Positions 15,841-25,196 are shown, counted from the first letter of the stretch. The stretch is DNA of 64,000 nt from an uncultured Eubacteriales bacterium (GCA_934457115.1 CAKSHI010000004.1:1-64000), one strand, 5' to 3'. The notes: a model not told the origin generated them from the sequence alone. A program made the numbers and translations.

Positions 15841-15869
15841 TTTACTTTAGGTTTACATAGATATATAAT
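15841..15869 (+). promoter_or_regulatory. yidC promoter
   Basis: TTTACT (15841-15846), 17 bp, TATAAT (15864-15869), 36 bases before the yidC ATG. This lets yidC be expressed independently of rnpA-yidD and of the small-protein array. Confidence 0.7.
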
Positions 15870-15905
15870 ATAAAGGAAGTATCTAGTCGGAGGATATAAT
15901 AAATT

Positions 15906-16850
15906 ATGACAATTAGTTTTGATATTTATGGTGGGATTTTTAATTATATAGGCTACTTTTTTGGGTATGTGCTATGGTTCTTTTTTGAAGTAACCAAAAA
16001 CTACGGTGTTTCCCTTATATTGTTTACGCTTTTAGTAAAGGCCATACTTATGCCGTTCTCGATTAAACAACAAAAGTCTATGGCAAAAAATGCGAGAGTT
16101 TCGGCAAAACAAAGGGAACTTCAAAAAAGATGTGGTAACGACAAAAAGAAATATAATGAAGAATTGGCTAAATTGTACTCTGAAGAGGGTATGAACCCTG
16201 CGGGTGGATGTTTATCATCGTTTGCACCTTTAATTGTTTTGTTTGGTGTCTTTTATTCAGTTTCAAATCCGCTTCAAAATACTTTACATATTGCCGTAGG
16301 CAAAATTAATGAGGCAATGTCCTTTCTTCAAACAATACCCGGCTTGGGAGTTACCTTTGGAGACAGATATGGGCAAATAGAAGTAATAAAACTTTTCCCT
16401 CTTGTAAAAAACGAGCTTACAATGTTTTCAGCAAGTGAAATTCAAGATATATCTCAGTTCCATTCGGGATTTAATTTCTTAGGTCTTGATTTATTATCTA
16501 CACCAAGTACAAGTTCATTTGCTTCTTGTATGTGGATTATACCATTGCTTAGCTTTGTGACTTCAATATTAAGTACAGTGCTAATGCAAAAAATACAAGG
16601 CAATCAACAAATGCAGGGTCAAGGCTGCATGAAGTATATGATGTATATAATGCCATTGTTTACAACATGGATTGCTTATACAGTCCCGGCTGCGGTTGGT
16701 TTTTATTGGATTGTGTCTACAGTGTTGCAATTTTTCCAAAGCTTAATCTTGCATAAACACTATAATATAGATTTATTAAATGCCAGAAGCGAAGCTTCAA
16801 GAATTGCACTTAGAAGACAACAAGAACAAGACATGAAACCAGCTAGATAA
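15906..16850 (+). CDS. yidC: Membrane protein insertase YidC
   Basis: The Oxa1/YidC/Alb3 insertase that places small and single-span proteins in the membrane, alone or with SecYEG. It has 314 residues. The conserved core starts at NYGVSLILFTLLVKAILMPF (TM1 with the conserved region ahead of the basic cytoplasmic hairpin QKSMAKNARVSAKQRELQK), followed by EEGMNPAGGCLSSFAPLIVL and later membrane helices (MYIMPLFTTWIAYTVPAAVG). There is no obvious lipobox at the N-terminus. The cytoplasmic tail is short. It is followed nine bases later by jag, the usual partner. Confidence 0.97.
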   Translation: MTISFDIYGGIFNYIGYFFGYVLWFFFEVTKNYGVSLILFTLLVKAILMPFSIKQQKSMAKNARVSAKQRELQKRCGNDKKKYNEELAKLYSEEGMNPAGGCLSSFAPLIVLFGVFYSVSNPLQNTLHIAVGKINEAMSFLQTIPGLGVTFGDRYGQIEVIKLFPLVKNELTMFSASEIQDISQFHSGFNFLGLDLLSTPSTSSFASCMWIIPLLSFVTSILSTVLMQKIQGNQQMQGQGCMKYMMYIMPLFTTWIAYTVPAAVGFYWIVSTVLQFFQSLILHKHYNIDLLNARSEASRIALRRQQEQDMKPAR

Positions 16851-16867
16851 ATTCGGGGGTGTTTATT

Positions 16868-17563
16868 TTGATTAGAGAAGCAATAGGAATAGGCGAAACT
16901 TTAGAAATAGCAAAAGAAGAAGCTTGCAAACAATTAGGGGTTAAATCCCATGAAGCAGAATTTGAAATTTTGCAGGCTCCTTCAAAAGGAACATTAGGAC
17001 TATTTGGAAAAAAAGAAGCAAGGGTAAGGGCGTTTATAACAATATCACCTATGGATAATGCAGTTAGTTATATAAGTGATATTATAAATGCTATGGGCTT
17101 AGAAGGAATTGAGATTTCTTCTAAAGAAAATAATGGAGTTGGCGAAATATCGCTGCATGGTGAACAAGCTTGGAACCTTGTTGGAAAACGAGGAGAAACG
17201 CTTAATGCTCTTCAATATTTATCATGCCTTATTGCAAACAAAAATAAAGAGGATCCTTATTTCAAAATAAACTTGGATATAGAAAGTTATAGAGAAAAAA
17301 GAGAAAGAAATTTGAAAAAGTTAGCTCATAGGACGGCCATAGATGTCCTAAGGACAAAGAAAAAACGTTATTTAGAGCCGATGAATCCATATGAAAGAAA
17401 AATCTTACATATGGAAATAGAATCAATAGACGGTGTAACCTCTTGGTCCGAGGGGGAAGACCAATCAAGACATATTGTTGTAGCTCTTGATAAACAAAGT
17501 AAACCTGAACATTCATCTAATAAAGATGAAAATGAAGCTCAGCTATACGAAAAATTAAATTAG
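16868..17563 (+). CDS. jag: Jag/KhpB RNA-binding protein (Jag-N, KH, R3H)
   Basis: A 231-residue protein in the expected order: Jag N-domain (IGETLEIAKEEACKQLGV ... LGLFGKKEARVRAF), KH domain (GKRGETLNALQYLSCLIAN) and R3H domain (LAHRTAIDVLRTKKKRYLEP ... RKILHMEIESI). It binds RNA and in Firmicutes influences cell elongation and division. I use TTG 16868, eight bases after a GGGGG run; an in-frame GTG at 16859 lies within that run. It is adjacent to yidC, probably co-transcribed. Confidence 0.93.
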   Translation: MIREAIGIGETLEIAKEEACKQLGVKSHEAEFEILQAPSKGTLGLFGKKEARVRAFITISPMDNAVSYISDIINAMGLEGIEISSKENNGVGEISLHGEQAWNLVGKRGETLNALQYLSCLIANKNKEDPYFKINLDIESYREKRERNLKKLAHRTAIDVLRTKKKRYLEPMNPYERKILHMEIESIDGVTSWSEGEDQSRHIVVALDKQSKPEHSSNKDENEAQLYEKLN

Positions 17564-17575
17564 AAAATTTATTAG

Positions 17576-17605
17576 AGAGCGGTTCAAGGATGAATCGCTC
17601 TTTTA
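17576..17605 (+). terminator. Terminator after jag
   Basis: GAGCGGTTC (17577-17585) pairs with GAATCGCTC (17592-17600) with one G-T wobble, followed by TTTT. A second hairpin (17641-17650 with 17670-17679) lies before mnmE. Confidence 0.8.
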
Positions 17606-17804
17606 ATTGAGACCGGTTTAGTAGTAGGAATGAAAATGCATAAGCCCTAAACAAGCATTTTTGCGAAAATTAGGGTTTATACATATTTATTGATTAAATT
17701 TATAAAACTAGGTCATAAACATGAAGTTATACAATTGGTATTTAATTTAAATATTTATATTTATTGTATAAAATTAACGTGAAGTATGTTAGAAAGGTAA
17801 TATC

Positions 17805-19175
17805 ATGACAGAGAATAAAACAATAGCAGCTATCTCGACAGCTCAAGGAGCCGGCGGAATAGGTGTGATTAGGATATCAGGAGAAAATGCAAAAGAAATT
17901 GCGGATAAAATTTTCACCTCGTTTTCAGGAAAAAAACTTATAGACAGTCCGGGATATACTGCGCATTATGGAAAGGTTATAGACAAAACGGAATATGTTG
18001 ATGAAGCGATAGCACTGGTTTTCAACAAGCCTAAAAGCTATACGGGTGAGGATGTCGTGGAGATATCCTGCCACGGCGGCATATATATTACCAAAAGGAT
18101 ATTGAGATTAATAATTGAAGCAGGGGCTTCTCCTGCCGAGGCGGGGGAATTTACCAAGCGGGCATTCCTAAACGGCAAGATGAATTTAACGCAAGCTGAG
18201 TCTGTCATGGATTTGATAAGTGCAAAAGGCAGACAAGCAGCCAGAGCAGCACTTTTTGCAAGAGAAGGCGCCCTATTTAAAAGAATTCAGGGAGTAAAAA
18301 AGGAGCTTTTAAATATAACTGCGCATCTTGCGGCATGGGCCGACTACCCCGACGAGGACATAGAGGTTATAGAAAAAGACAAGCTTTTAGACTCACTTAA
18401 TAGGGCAAAAGAGGATATGGGTAAACTTATATCAAATTATGATACAGCCTTTATGATTCGAGAGGGAATAGAAACCGTCATTGTTGGCAGACCTAATGTA
18501 GGGAAGTCTACGTTGATGAACTTGCTTTCGGGATGTGAGAGGTCTATAGTTACTGATATACCCGGCACAACAAGAGATATAGTAGAAGAAACAGTGAACT
18601 TGGGCGATGTAATTTTGCGCCTTGCGGACACTGCGGGGATAAGAAATACTGAAGACCCTATAGAAAAGATAGGTGTATTTAAGGCAAAAAATAGGATTAA
18701 GACGTCAGGTCTTGTGCTTGCGGTTTTTGACGCATCAAGGGAGCTTGGGGACGAAGACAAAGAGCTTTTAGAAGAAATTAAAGATATGCCGGCTATAGCA
18801 ATTATAAATAAGTCGGACCTAGAAAATAAAATAGACATAGAGTATATTAAATCAAAAATCAAGCAAGTTGTATTTATATCTGCACTTTCAGGCGAGGGAC
18901 TTCAAAAGTTAAGCGATGCAGTATTAGAGGTTACTAATACAAAAGATTTTGACCCATCAGCCGGGGTATTGGCAAATGAAAGGCAGCGCAATGCGGCTAT
19001 AGGCGCAAAGGTTTGCATAGAAGAGGCCTTAGCGGCTATTAATATGGGATTTACGTTGGATGCGATTACAGTGTCGCTTGAAGGCGCTATAGGCGAATTA
19101 TTGTCGCTAACAGGAGAAAGAACAAGCGAAGCTGTCGTTGACGAGGTTTTCTCGAGATTTTGTGTAGGAAAATAA
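17805..19175 (+). CDS. mnmE: tRNA modification GTPase MnmE
   Basis: With MnmG it forms the enzyme that adds the (carboxymethyl)aminomethyl group to wobble U34 of some tRNAs, using methylene-THF. It has 456 residues: an N-terminal folate-binding domain (IAAISTAQGAGGIGVIRISG), a helical domain interrupted by a Ras-like G domain (GRPNVGKSTLMNLLSG, DTAG, NKSD), and the C-terminal FCVGK motif containing the essential cysteine. mnmG follows 45 bases later. Confidence 0.98.
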   Translation: MTENKTIAAISTAQGAGGIGVIRISGENAKEIADKIFTSFSGKKLIDSPGYTAHYGKVIDKTEYVDEAIALVFNKPKSYTGEDVVEISCHGGIYITKRILRLIIEAGASPAEAGEFTKRAFLNGKMNLTQAESVMDLISAKGRQAARAALFAREGALFKRIQGVKKELLNITAHLAAWADYPDEDIEVIEKDKLLDSLNRAKEDMGKLISNYDTAFMIREGIETVIVGRPNVGKSTLMNLLSGCERSIVTDIPGTTRDIVEETVNLGDVILRLADTAGIRNTEDPIEKIGVFKAKNRIKTSGLVLAVFDASRELGDEDKELLEEIKDMPAIAIINKSDLENKIDIEYIKSKIKQVVFISALSGEGLQKLSDAVLEVTNTKDFDPSAGVLANERQRNAAIGAKVCIEEALAAINMGFTLDAITVSLEGAIGELLSLTGERTSEAVVDEVFSRFCVGK

Positions 19176-19220
19176 ATTACACTATAAAATATACTATTTA
19201 TATAATATGAAGGAGTTATT

Positions 19221-21104
19221 ATGGATTATCATGCAGGTGATTATGACGTCGCTGTTATAGGTGCGGGTCATGCGGGAATAGAGGCCGCTCTAGCCTCTGC
19301 CAGACTTGGAGCAAAAACAGCGGTATTTACTATAAATATGGATGCAGTGGGCAATTGTCCCTGCAACCCTTCTATTGGAGGGACAGCAAAAGGTCATCTT
19401 GTTCGCGAGATTGACGCATTGGGCGGTGAAATGGGAAGAACCGCTGATGAATGTTGTTTGCAAAGCAGAATGTTGAATCGTGGCAAGGGTCCGGCGGTAC
19501 ATTCTTTGAGGGCTCAAATTGATAGAAGAAAATACAGTGACACGATGAAGAGAAAGTTGGAGCTTCAAGAAAATCTTGATTTAAGGCAAGCTGAAATCGT
19601 AAGCCTTTCCAAAGAAGACGGTCTTTGGAAGATTAAGACTAGAATGAATGGAGTTTTTCTTTGCAAGGCTGTCGTAATAGCGTCAGGTACATACCTAAGA
19701 AGTAAGATTTACATTGGTGATGTTTCTTTTGAAAGCGGTCCTGACGGAATGTTCCCCGCAAGCTTTTTATCCAAGTCACTTTTAGATTTAAATTTAAAGC
19801 TTCGTAGGTTCAAAACGGGTACACCTGCAAGGGTGCTTAAATCAAGTATAGACTTTTCTAATTTGGAAGTCCAAGAGGGTGATACCCCAATTACCCCGTT
19901 TTCATACGATACAAAAGAGGAATTACACAACAAGGTTGACTGCCATATCACTTGGACAAATGCAGAGACTAAAAAGGTAATCCTAGAAAATATTCATAGA
20001 TCTCCGTTATACGGCGGTAAGATAGAGGGTGTAGGCCCTAGATATTGTCCAAGCATAGAGGATAAGATTGTAAGATTTGCTGATAAAGAGCGTCACCAAA
20101 TTTTTATCGAACCTTGCGGTCTTAATACTGAAGAAATGTATTTGCAGGGTATGTCATCCTCATTGCCGGAAGATGTGCAGCTTAACTTCTATCACACAAT
20201 CAAAGGTCTTGAAAATGCCCTAATAATGAGGTCTGCGTATGCCATAGAATATGATTGTGTTGACCCAACCCAAATGAATGCGACACTCGAGTTCATAGAC
20301 CATGAAGGACTTTATGGTGCAGGTCAATTCAACGGAAGTTCAGGATATGAAGAGGCAGCAGCTCAAGGATTGGTTGCGGGAATTAATGCCGCTTTGAAGG
20401 TTCTTGGAAAGAAGCAATTGGTTTTAGATAGGGCAAGCTCATATATAGGAACTCTTATTGATGACTTGGTAACTAAGGGAGCGGAGGATCCATATCGTAT
20501 GATGACCTCCAGATCTGAATATCGTCTAATATTAAGGCAGGATAATGCAGATACAAGATTAACGCCAATTGGAAGAGAAATAGGCTTGATAAGCGATGAG
20601 CGTTGGGAAAGATTCTTAGACAAGCAAGAAAAAATAAAGAACGAGCTAAAGAGGATAGAAAAACTCGTTTTAGCGCCAACTGATGAGCTAAATGATATAC
20701 TTGTTTCACGTGAAACATCTAAAGTAGTGAGTGGTGTAAGGTTCATAGACCTTTTAAAAAGACCTCAAATCACGTATGAAGCATTAAAAAGCGTAGACCC
20801 TCAAAGGCCAGATCTGGATAGAAATATCTTTGAGCAAGTCGAGATAGAAATAAAGTATGAGGGATATATAAAAAGACAAAAGGCTCAAATCGAAGAAATG
20901 AGAAGATTAGAGCTTAAAGAACTTCCTCAAAATATTGATTATAATAAAATTATAGGCTTACGCCTTGAAGCTAGGGAAAAACTTGAGAAAGTAAGACCTA
21001 TCAATATAGGCCAAGCTTCTAGGATTTCAGGTGTCAGTCCGGCGGACGTTTCAGTATTAATCATATGGCTTAGCCAAGAAAGAGGAAGCAGTGAAAAATT
21101 ATAA
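19221..21104 (+). CDS. mnmG: tRNA uridine-5-carboxymethylaminomethyl synthase MnmG
   Basis: The FAD-dependent partner of MnmE. It has 627 residues, full length. The dinucleotide-binding motif GAGHAGIEAALASARLGA opens the protein, followed by NCPCNPSIGGTAKGHLVREI, with the family's conserved cysteine, and a helical C-terminal domain that meets MnmE and tRNA. A parS site lies inside the coding sequence (20702-20717), encoding the residues around VSRETSK. The rsmG start overlaps its 3' end. Confidence 0.98.
   Translation: MDYHAGDYDVAVIGAGHAGIEAALASARLGAKTAVFTINMDAVGNCPCNPSIGGTAKGHLVREIDALGGEMGRTADECCLQSRMLNRGKGPAVHSLRAQIDRRKYSDTMKRKLELQENLDLRQAEIVSLSKEDGLWKIKTRMNGVFLCKAVVIASGTYLRSKIYIGDVSFESGPDGMFPASFLSKSLLDLNLKLRRFKTGTPARVLKSSIDFSNLEVQEGDTPITPFSYDTKEELHNKVDCHITWTNAETKKVILENIHRSPLYGGKIEGVGPRYCPSIEDKIVRFADKERHQIFIEPCGLNTEEMYLQGMSSSLPEDVQLNFYHTIKGLENALIMRSAYAIEYDCVDPTQMNATLEFIDHEGLYGAGQFNGSSGYEEAAAQGLVAGINAALKVLGKKQLVLDRASSYIGTLIDDLVTKGAEDPYRMMTSRSEYRLILRQDNADTRLTPIGREIGLISDERWERFLDKQEKIKNELKRIEKLVLAPTDELNDILVSRETSKVVSGVRFIDLLKRPQITYEALKSVDPQRPDLDRNIFEQVEIEIKYEGYIKRQKAQIEEMRRLELKELPQNIDYNKIIGLRLEAREKLEKVRPINIGQASRISGVSPADVSVLIIWLSQERGSSEKL
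20702..20717. promoter_or_regulatory. parS: parS site inside mnmG
   Basis: A perfect palindrome TGTTTCACGTGAAACA, the ParB-binding centromere site conserved across bacteria. It lies within mnmG, about 2.8 kb upstream of parA. Confidence 0.95.
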
Positions 21105-21804
21105 TGAGTTTTTAAAGAACACGGCCAATGACTATAAAATAAGCTTAGACGACAATATGCTACAGCGTTTCGAGAAATATTCCGAGCTTTTGGTCGAATG
21201 GAATCAAAAAATGAATCTAACTGCGATAACTGAGCCCGAAGAGATAGCTATAAAGCATTTTTTGGATAGCCTATTGTTGCTTTGTGCCTTTGACATAAAA
21301 AAGGGCGACTCCATTATTGACGTAGGGACAGGGGCAGGTTTCCCAGGTGTGCCGATAAAAATTGCAAGGCCGGACATTAATTTAACGTTGCTTGACAGCC
21401 TTAATAAAAGGCTTGTGTTTTTGGATAACTTAATGAAAAACCTAAGTTTAGATGCAAATCTTGTACATTTGAGGGCTGAGGACGGCTCTAGAAAAGAGGA
21501 GTTTAGAGAGAAATTTTCAATTGCCACATCAAGGGCAGTTGCAGCACTCCCGGCACTTTTGGAGTATTGTATGCCTTATGTGAAGGTCGGCGGAGTATTT
21601 ATAGCAATGAAGGGGCCTCTTATAGACGAGGAAATCGAGAATTCCCAAAATGCAATTGATACCCTTGGAGGTAAAATCGAAGATATAAAGAAATTTGTAC
21701 TCCCGGACAACAGCACAAGAAACATACTTATAATAAAAAAGATAAAGAAAGTTTCGAGTAAATATCCAAGAAGAGGAGTCAAAATTTCAAAAAATCCTCT
21801 TTGA
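21091..21804 (+). CDS. rsmG: 16S rRNA (guanine527-N7)-methyltransferase RsmG
   Basis: A SAM-dependent methyltransferase acting on 16S rRNA G527 in the small subunit. It has 237 residues. The SAM loop is IDVGTGAGFPGVPIKIARP, and other family segments are WNQKMNLTAI and ATSRAVAALPALLEYC. It starts at GTG 21091, inside the last codons of mnmG, with AAAGAGGAAG ahead of it, so the pair is translationally coupled. Loss of this enzyme gives low-level streptomycin resistance in other bacteria. Confidence 0.97.
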   Translation: MKNYNEFLKNTANDYKISLDDNMLQRFEKYSELLVEWNQKMNLTAITEPEEIAIKHFLDSLLLLCAFDIKKGDSIIDVGTGAGFPGVPIKIARPDINLTLLDSLNKRLVFLDNLMKNLSLDANLVHLRAEDGSRKEEFREKFSIATSRAVAALPALLEYCMPYVKVGGVFIAMKGPLIDEEIENSQNAIDTLGGKIEDIKKFVLPDNSTRNILIIKKIKKVSSKYPRRGVKISKNPL

Positions 21805-21916
21805 TAATGCCAAGACAACAAGAACATTTATAATTATACATACACAAAAAGACAAAACAACTGTACCCCAAGTGATATACTTATCTCATAGGATAGGACA
21901 AGCGAGGTGGATACAG

Positions 21917-22741
21917 TTGTTTTTTGATCAAAAAAATAGCGGTAAAGTAAAGAATATTCCAATTTTACAAATTGTTCCCAATAAAGCACAACCGAGAATA
22001 AAATTTACACAAGAAGACCTCGAAAGCTTAAAAGACAGTATACGTGAAAACGGAATACTACAACCACTTACCGTAAGGAAAGTTTCAGGTGCAGGCTATG
22101 AATTAATAGCAGGAGAAAGAAGACTTAGAGCTTCAAAGCTATTAGGATTAGAAGAAGTCCCATGTATTTTGATAGAATGCAGTGATGAACAATCGGCAAT
22201 ATTCGCTTTGATAGAAAATTTGCAAAGAAGCGATTTGAATCCGTTTGAGGAGGCCGAGGGCATACAAAAGCTAATCGAAAAGCAAGGGATTACTCAATCT
22301 ATAGCTGCTAAAAAGTTGGGTAAAAAACAGTCAACAGTGGCGAATAAGTTGAGATTACTGGTACTTAACCATGATGAAAGAGCAAAAATAACAAATGCCG
22401 GACTTACGGAAAGGCATGCGAGAGCATTAATAAAACTAAAAGAAGCTAAAGATAGAGAGATAGCATTAGATAAAATAATCAAGAACTCTCTAAACGTCCA
22501 ACAGACGGAAGAGCTTATAGATAAAATATTACATGAAGACCAAGTTAAATTGAATATGCCTTCAGCACATCGAACCATTATTATAAAGGATGTGCGAATA
22601 TTTATAAATACGATCGATAAAGCGATCCATACTATGCGGAATGCGGGGATAGATGCAATTGCAGAGCAAGTAGAATCAGAACAATTCCTCGAATATACCG
22701 TAAAAATCCCAAAGAAAAGCGCTATTAAAAAATTAGCGTGA
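21917..22741 (+). CDS. noc: Noc/ParB-family DNA-binding protein
   Basis: A ParB-like protein of about 274 residues: N-terminal CTPase/ParB domain (PNKAQPRIKF, GYELIAGERRLRASKLL, ALIENLQRSDLNPFEEAEG) and a helix-turn-helix (GITQSIAAKKLGKKQSTVAN). A second ParB follows ParA downstream, so by position this is the Noc paralogue, which in Bacillus blocks division over the nucleoid. I choose TTG 21917, six bases after GAGGTGG; the frame is open to 21872. It uses a binding sequence different from parS in Bacillus; I did not find such sites. Confidence 0.88.
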   Translation: MFFDQKNSGKVKNIPILQIVPNKAQPRIKFTQEDLESLKDSIRENGILQPLTVRKVSGAGYELIAGERRLRASKLLGLEEVPCILIECSDEQSAIFALIENLQRSDLNPFEEAEGIQKLIEKQGITQSIAAKKLGKKQSTVANKLRLLVLNHDERAKITNAGLTERHARALIKLKEAKDREIALDKIIKNSLNVQQTEELIDKILHEDQVKLNMPSAHRTIIIKDVRIFINTIDKAIHTMRNAGIDAIAEQVESEQFLEYTVKIPKKSAIKKLA

Positions 22742-22830
22742 ATGGACTTGGGTTTCTCGAGAAATCGAGAACTAAATTTTGAGTACAAGTTTTTATTTAC
22801 CTATCCTTATTCTTATCTTATTTTATTCCC

Positions 22831-22883
22831 TTAAAAAGCAGCCGTGTGGGGTTAAAACCTCAACACGGCTGCTAATTTTTTAT
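22831..22883 (+). terminator. Terminator between noc and the convergent SLOG gene
   Basis: An eleven-base stem (AGCAGCCGTGT at 22837-22847 with 22863-22873), a 15-base loop and a T-rich tail, plus an A run on the other side. It can stop transcription from both directions. Confidence 0.88.
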
Positions 22884-22887
22884 ATAT

Positions 22888-23223
22888 CTAATCCTTCATA
22901 ATGGCATAGGTGTATGTACGTTTTCCTATTTTTTGGGCATAGTTTATAGTGTAGGCCGTACCCTTGGATTTTCCGTCCCAAATAGCGACAACAATGTCGG
23001 CTTCTTTGGCGATAAGTTGATTTCGGACAAGAGGAGCTTTTCTCCCATACTTGCTATAATCAGGTTTAAAAATAATTGTCGGGATATTATGTTCGTTTGC
23101 ATAGGTTTCGGCCAAGCTGTCAATTCCTTTGGCTCCGCCGCTGATTATCATGGTGGTGTTTTCAGGAATATATTTTTCAATATCAACATCAAGATTTCTA
23201 GATCCAATTATAGCAACTTTCAT
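22888..23223 (-). CDS. SLOG-family nucleotide-binding protein (DUF2493-like)
   Basis: A 111-residue Rossmann-like protein: KVAIIGSRNL at the N-terminus, then MIISGGAKGIDSLAETYANE, the glycine-rich GGAxGID signature of the SLOG superfamily (DprA, LOG and YspA relatives), and ADIVVAIWDGKSKGTAYTIN. SLOG proteins bind nucleotides or nucleotide-derived signals, and some act in stress or defence. It is a single gene facing noc, with its own promoter, and runs against replication direction. The specific ligand is unknown. Confidence 0.82.
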   Translation of the reverse strand: MKVAIIGSRNLDVDIEKYIPENTTMIISGGAKGIDSLAETYANEHNIPTIIFKPDYSKYGRKAPLVRNQLIAKEADIVVAIWDGKSKGTAYTINYAQKIGKRTYTYAIMKD

Positions 23224-23250
23224 GTTAGGTCAACTCCTTTATTTATTATA

Positions 23251-23280
23251 AGTATAGCTCTTATATAAGTGCATTGTCAA
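23251..23280 (-). promoter_or_regulatory. Promoter of the SLOG gene
   Basis: Minus-strand TTGACA (23275-23280), 18 bp, TATACT (23251-23256), 28 bases before the start codon. Confidence 0.75.
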
Positions 23281-23403
23281 TCAAAGTTTTATATAATCAA
23301 GGCGCATATATTAATGGAGAGACATATAATCTTCCGCTGAAATCTTAAGAAGCTAACGCTTTGCTTTAAAATCATATCCATAAGAAATCTTGTATTGATT
23401 ATA

Positions 23404-23419
23404 TGTTTCACGTGAAACA
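23404..23419. promoter_or_regulatory. parS: parS site upstream of parA
   Basis: A second perfect TGTTTCACGTGAAACA palindrome, 137 bases before the parA start. It could serve both as a centromere and for autoregulation of parAB. Confidence 0.95.
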
Positions 23420-23476
23420 GTCAAACATATAAAATAGTGAAAAGTTGGTTGAAAGCTTTTATTATGCCCTTAAAAG

Positions 23477-23485
23477 TGATATAAT
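23477..23485 (+). promoter_or_regulatory. parA extended -10 promoter
   Basis: TGATATAAT gives a TG-n-TATAAT extended -10 element about 56 bases before the parA start. No good -35 hexamer is seen at the usual spacing. Confidence 0.5.
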
Positions 23486-23540
23486 ATTCACTATACACAA
23501 AGTATTTTAAAAGTTTATATATAGAAAAGGGATGTTGCTA

Positions 23541-24308
23541 TTGGGAAAAATAATTGCGATAGTTAACCAAAAGGGTGGAGTTGGAAAAACTACCACAGCT
23601 GTAAATTTATCAGCGTCAATGGGGATAAGAGATAAAAAAGTATTATTGATAGATATAGACCCGCAGGGTAATTCCACAAGTGGTGTGGGGATTAATAGAA
23701 GAAATATAAAAAATACAACTTATGAGCTTATAATAGGCAAGGCAAAGGCGGAAGATTCTATTATTAAGACGGAGTTTAAGAACCTTGATATTATCCCGTC
23801 AAGCATAAATCTTGCAGGGGCAGAGATAGAGATAGTAGACCTTCCTCATAGAGAAGCAAGGCTTAAAAATGCAATTATTGCTTTTAGGGAAAAGTATGAC
23901 TACATATTTATAGATTGTCCTCCTTCTTTGGGACTTATCACAACCAATGCCCTTTGTTTAAGCGACTCCATATTAGTCCCAATCCAATGCGAATATTATG
24001 CGTTGGAGGGATTGTCTCAACTTATGCATACAGTTAGAAGGATAAAGCGCTTATACAATGAACACATTGGCATGGAGGGCGTACTTCTTACTATGTATGA
24101 CGGCAGGCTTAGATTGACGCAGCAAGTTGTAGAGGAAGTAAAGAAATATTTTCCTTCTAAAGTATTTTCAACGGTGATACCAAGAGGTGTCAAACTTTCA
24201 GAAGCGCCGAGTTTTGGAAAACCCATAGCATATTATGATAAAGCGTCAAAAGGCGCCAAAGCTTATGCAGAGCTTGCAAAAGAGATAGATTCAAATAACG
24301 GAAAATAA
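23541..24308 (+). CDS. parA: Chromosome partitioning ATPase ParA/Soj
   Basis: A deviant-Walker ATPase that moves ParB-parS complexes and, as Soj, modulates DnaA. It has about 255 residues. The motif KGGVGKTTTAVNLSASM carries the signature lysine, with LLIDIDPQGNST (Walker A') and YIFIDCPPSLGLIT (Walker B). I prefer TTG 23541 (LGKIIAIVNQKG), eight bases after AAAAGGGA; an in-frame ATG at 23532 lies in the ribosome site. parB follows 13 bases later. Confidence 0.96.
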   Translation: MGKIIAIVNQKGGVGKTTTAVNLSASMGIRDKKVLLIDIDPQGNSTSGVGINRRNIKNTTYELIIGKAKAEDSIIKTEFKNLDIIPSSINLAGAEIEIVDLPHREARLKNAIIAFREKYDYIFIDCPPSLGLITTNALCLSDSILVPIQCEYYALEGLSQLMHTVRRIKRLYNEHIGMEGVLLTMYDGRLRLTQQVVEEVKKYFPSKVFSTVIPRGVKLSEAPSFGKPIAYYDKASKGAKAYAELAKEIDSNNGK

Positions 24309-24321
24309 GGAGAAAATAAAA

Positions 24322-25194
24322 ATGGCTTCAAGTAAAAAAGGTGGATTAGGAAGAGGCTTAGACGCAATTTTTATGGACAACGATACCATAGAATCCGAAG
24401 GAAGCGTTATCAAACTAAAAATATCCGAAATTGAACCGAATAGAACACAGCCAAGAAAGGAATTTGACGAGAAAGCATTAGCAGAACTTGCAGATTCTAT
24501 TTCTCAGCACGGGTTAATTCAACCGCTTTTGGTGCGTCCTGTTTTGGGCGGAGGATACCAAATAGTAGCAGGAGAAAGACGTTGGAGAGCTTCTAGGATG
24601 GCGGGACTTTCAGAATTGCCCGTTGTAATAAAAGAGTTAAGTGACCAAGAAGTAATGGAGCTTGCGCTAATAGAAAATCTCCAAAGGGAAAACCTATCAG
24701 TCATTGAAGAAGCATATGGCTACAAAACATTAATGGATGAGTATAATTTTACTCAAGAGGATGTAGCAAAGTCAGTAGGTAAATCACGTTCGGCAATAGC
24801 TAACACCCTAAGAATTTTAAATCTTTCACAAAGTATATTAGAAATGTTGAAAACTAATGATTTGACGGCGGGTCACGCAAGGGCAATATTATCTCTAGAA
24901 AATGATGAGGATAAAGAAAATTTAGCCAAAAATATAATAGAAAACAAACTTTCGGTAAGAGAAGCTGAAAAATTGGCTAAGAAAATTAATTTACAAAAGA
25001 AAGAAAGTAAGTCTTCAACTCCAAAGGTTAAACGAGCAACATTTTTTGATGAAGTAGAGCTATCTTTAAAAGATTATCTAGGCCGCAAGGTTAAAGTTAG
25101 CAATGGAAAAGATGATCATGGAATATTACAAATAGAGTTTTACAGCCAGGAGGACCTTGCAGATATTGCAAGAAAACTTGGGGGAGAAGAATAA
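24322..25194 (+). CDS. parB: Chromosome partitioning protein ParB/Spo0J
   Basis: A CTP-dependent DNA clamp that loads at parS and spreads. It has 290 residues. It opens with KGGLGRGLDAIF, the ParA-interacting N-terminus; the CTPase domain shows RTQPRKEFDE, GGYQIVAGERRWRASRMA and ENLQRENLSVIEEA; the helix-turn-helix is FTQEDVAKSVGKSRSAIANT; a C-terminal dimerisation domain ends the protein. Two perfect parS sites lie within 3.7 kb upstream. Confidence 0.96.
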   Translation: MASSKKGGLGRGLDAIFMDNDTIESEGSVIKLKISEIEPNRTQPRKEFDEKALAELADSISQHGLIQPLLVRPVLGGGYQIVAGERRWRASRMAGLSELPVVIKELSDQEVMELALIENLQRENLSVIEEAYGYKTLMDEYNFTQEDVAKSVGKSRSAIANTLRILNLSQSILEMLKTNDLTAGHARAILSLENDEDKENLAKNIIENKLSVREAEKLAKKINLQKKESKSSTPKVKRATFFDEVELSLKDYLGRKVKVSNGKDDHGILQIEFYSQEDLADIARKLGGEE

Positions 25195-25196
25195 AT

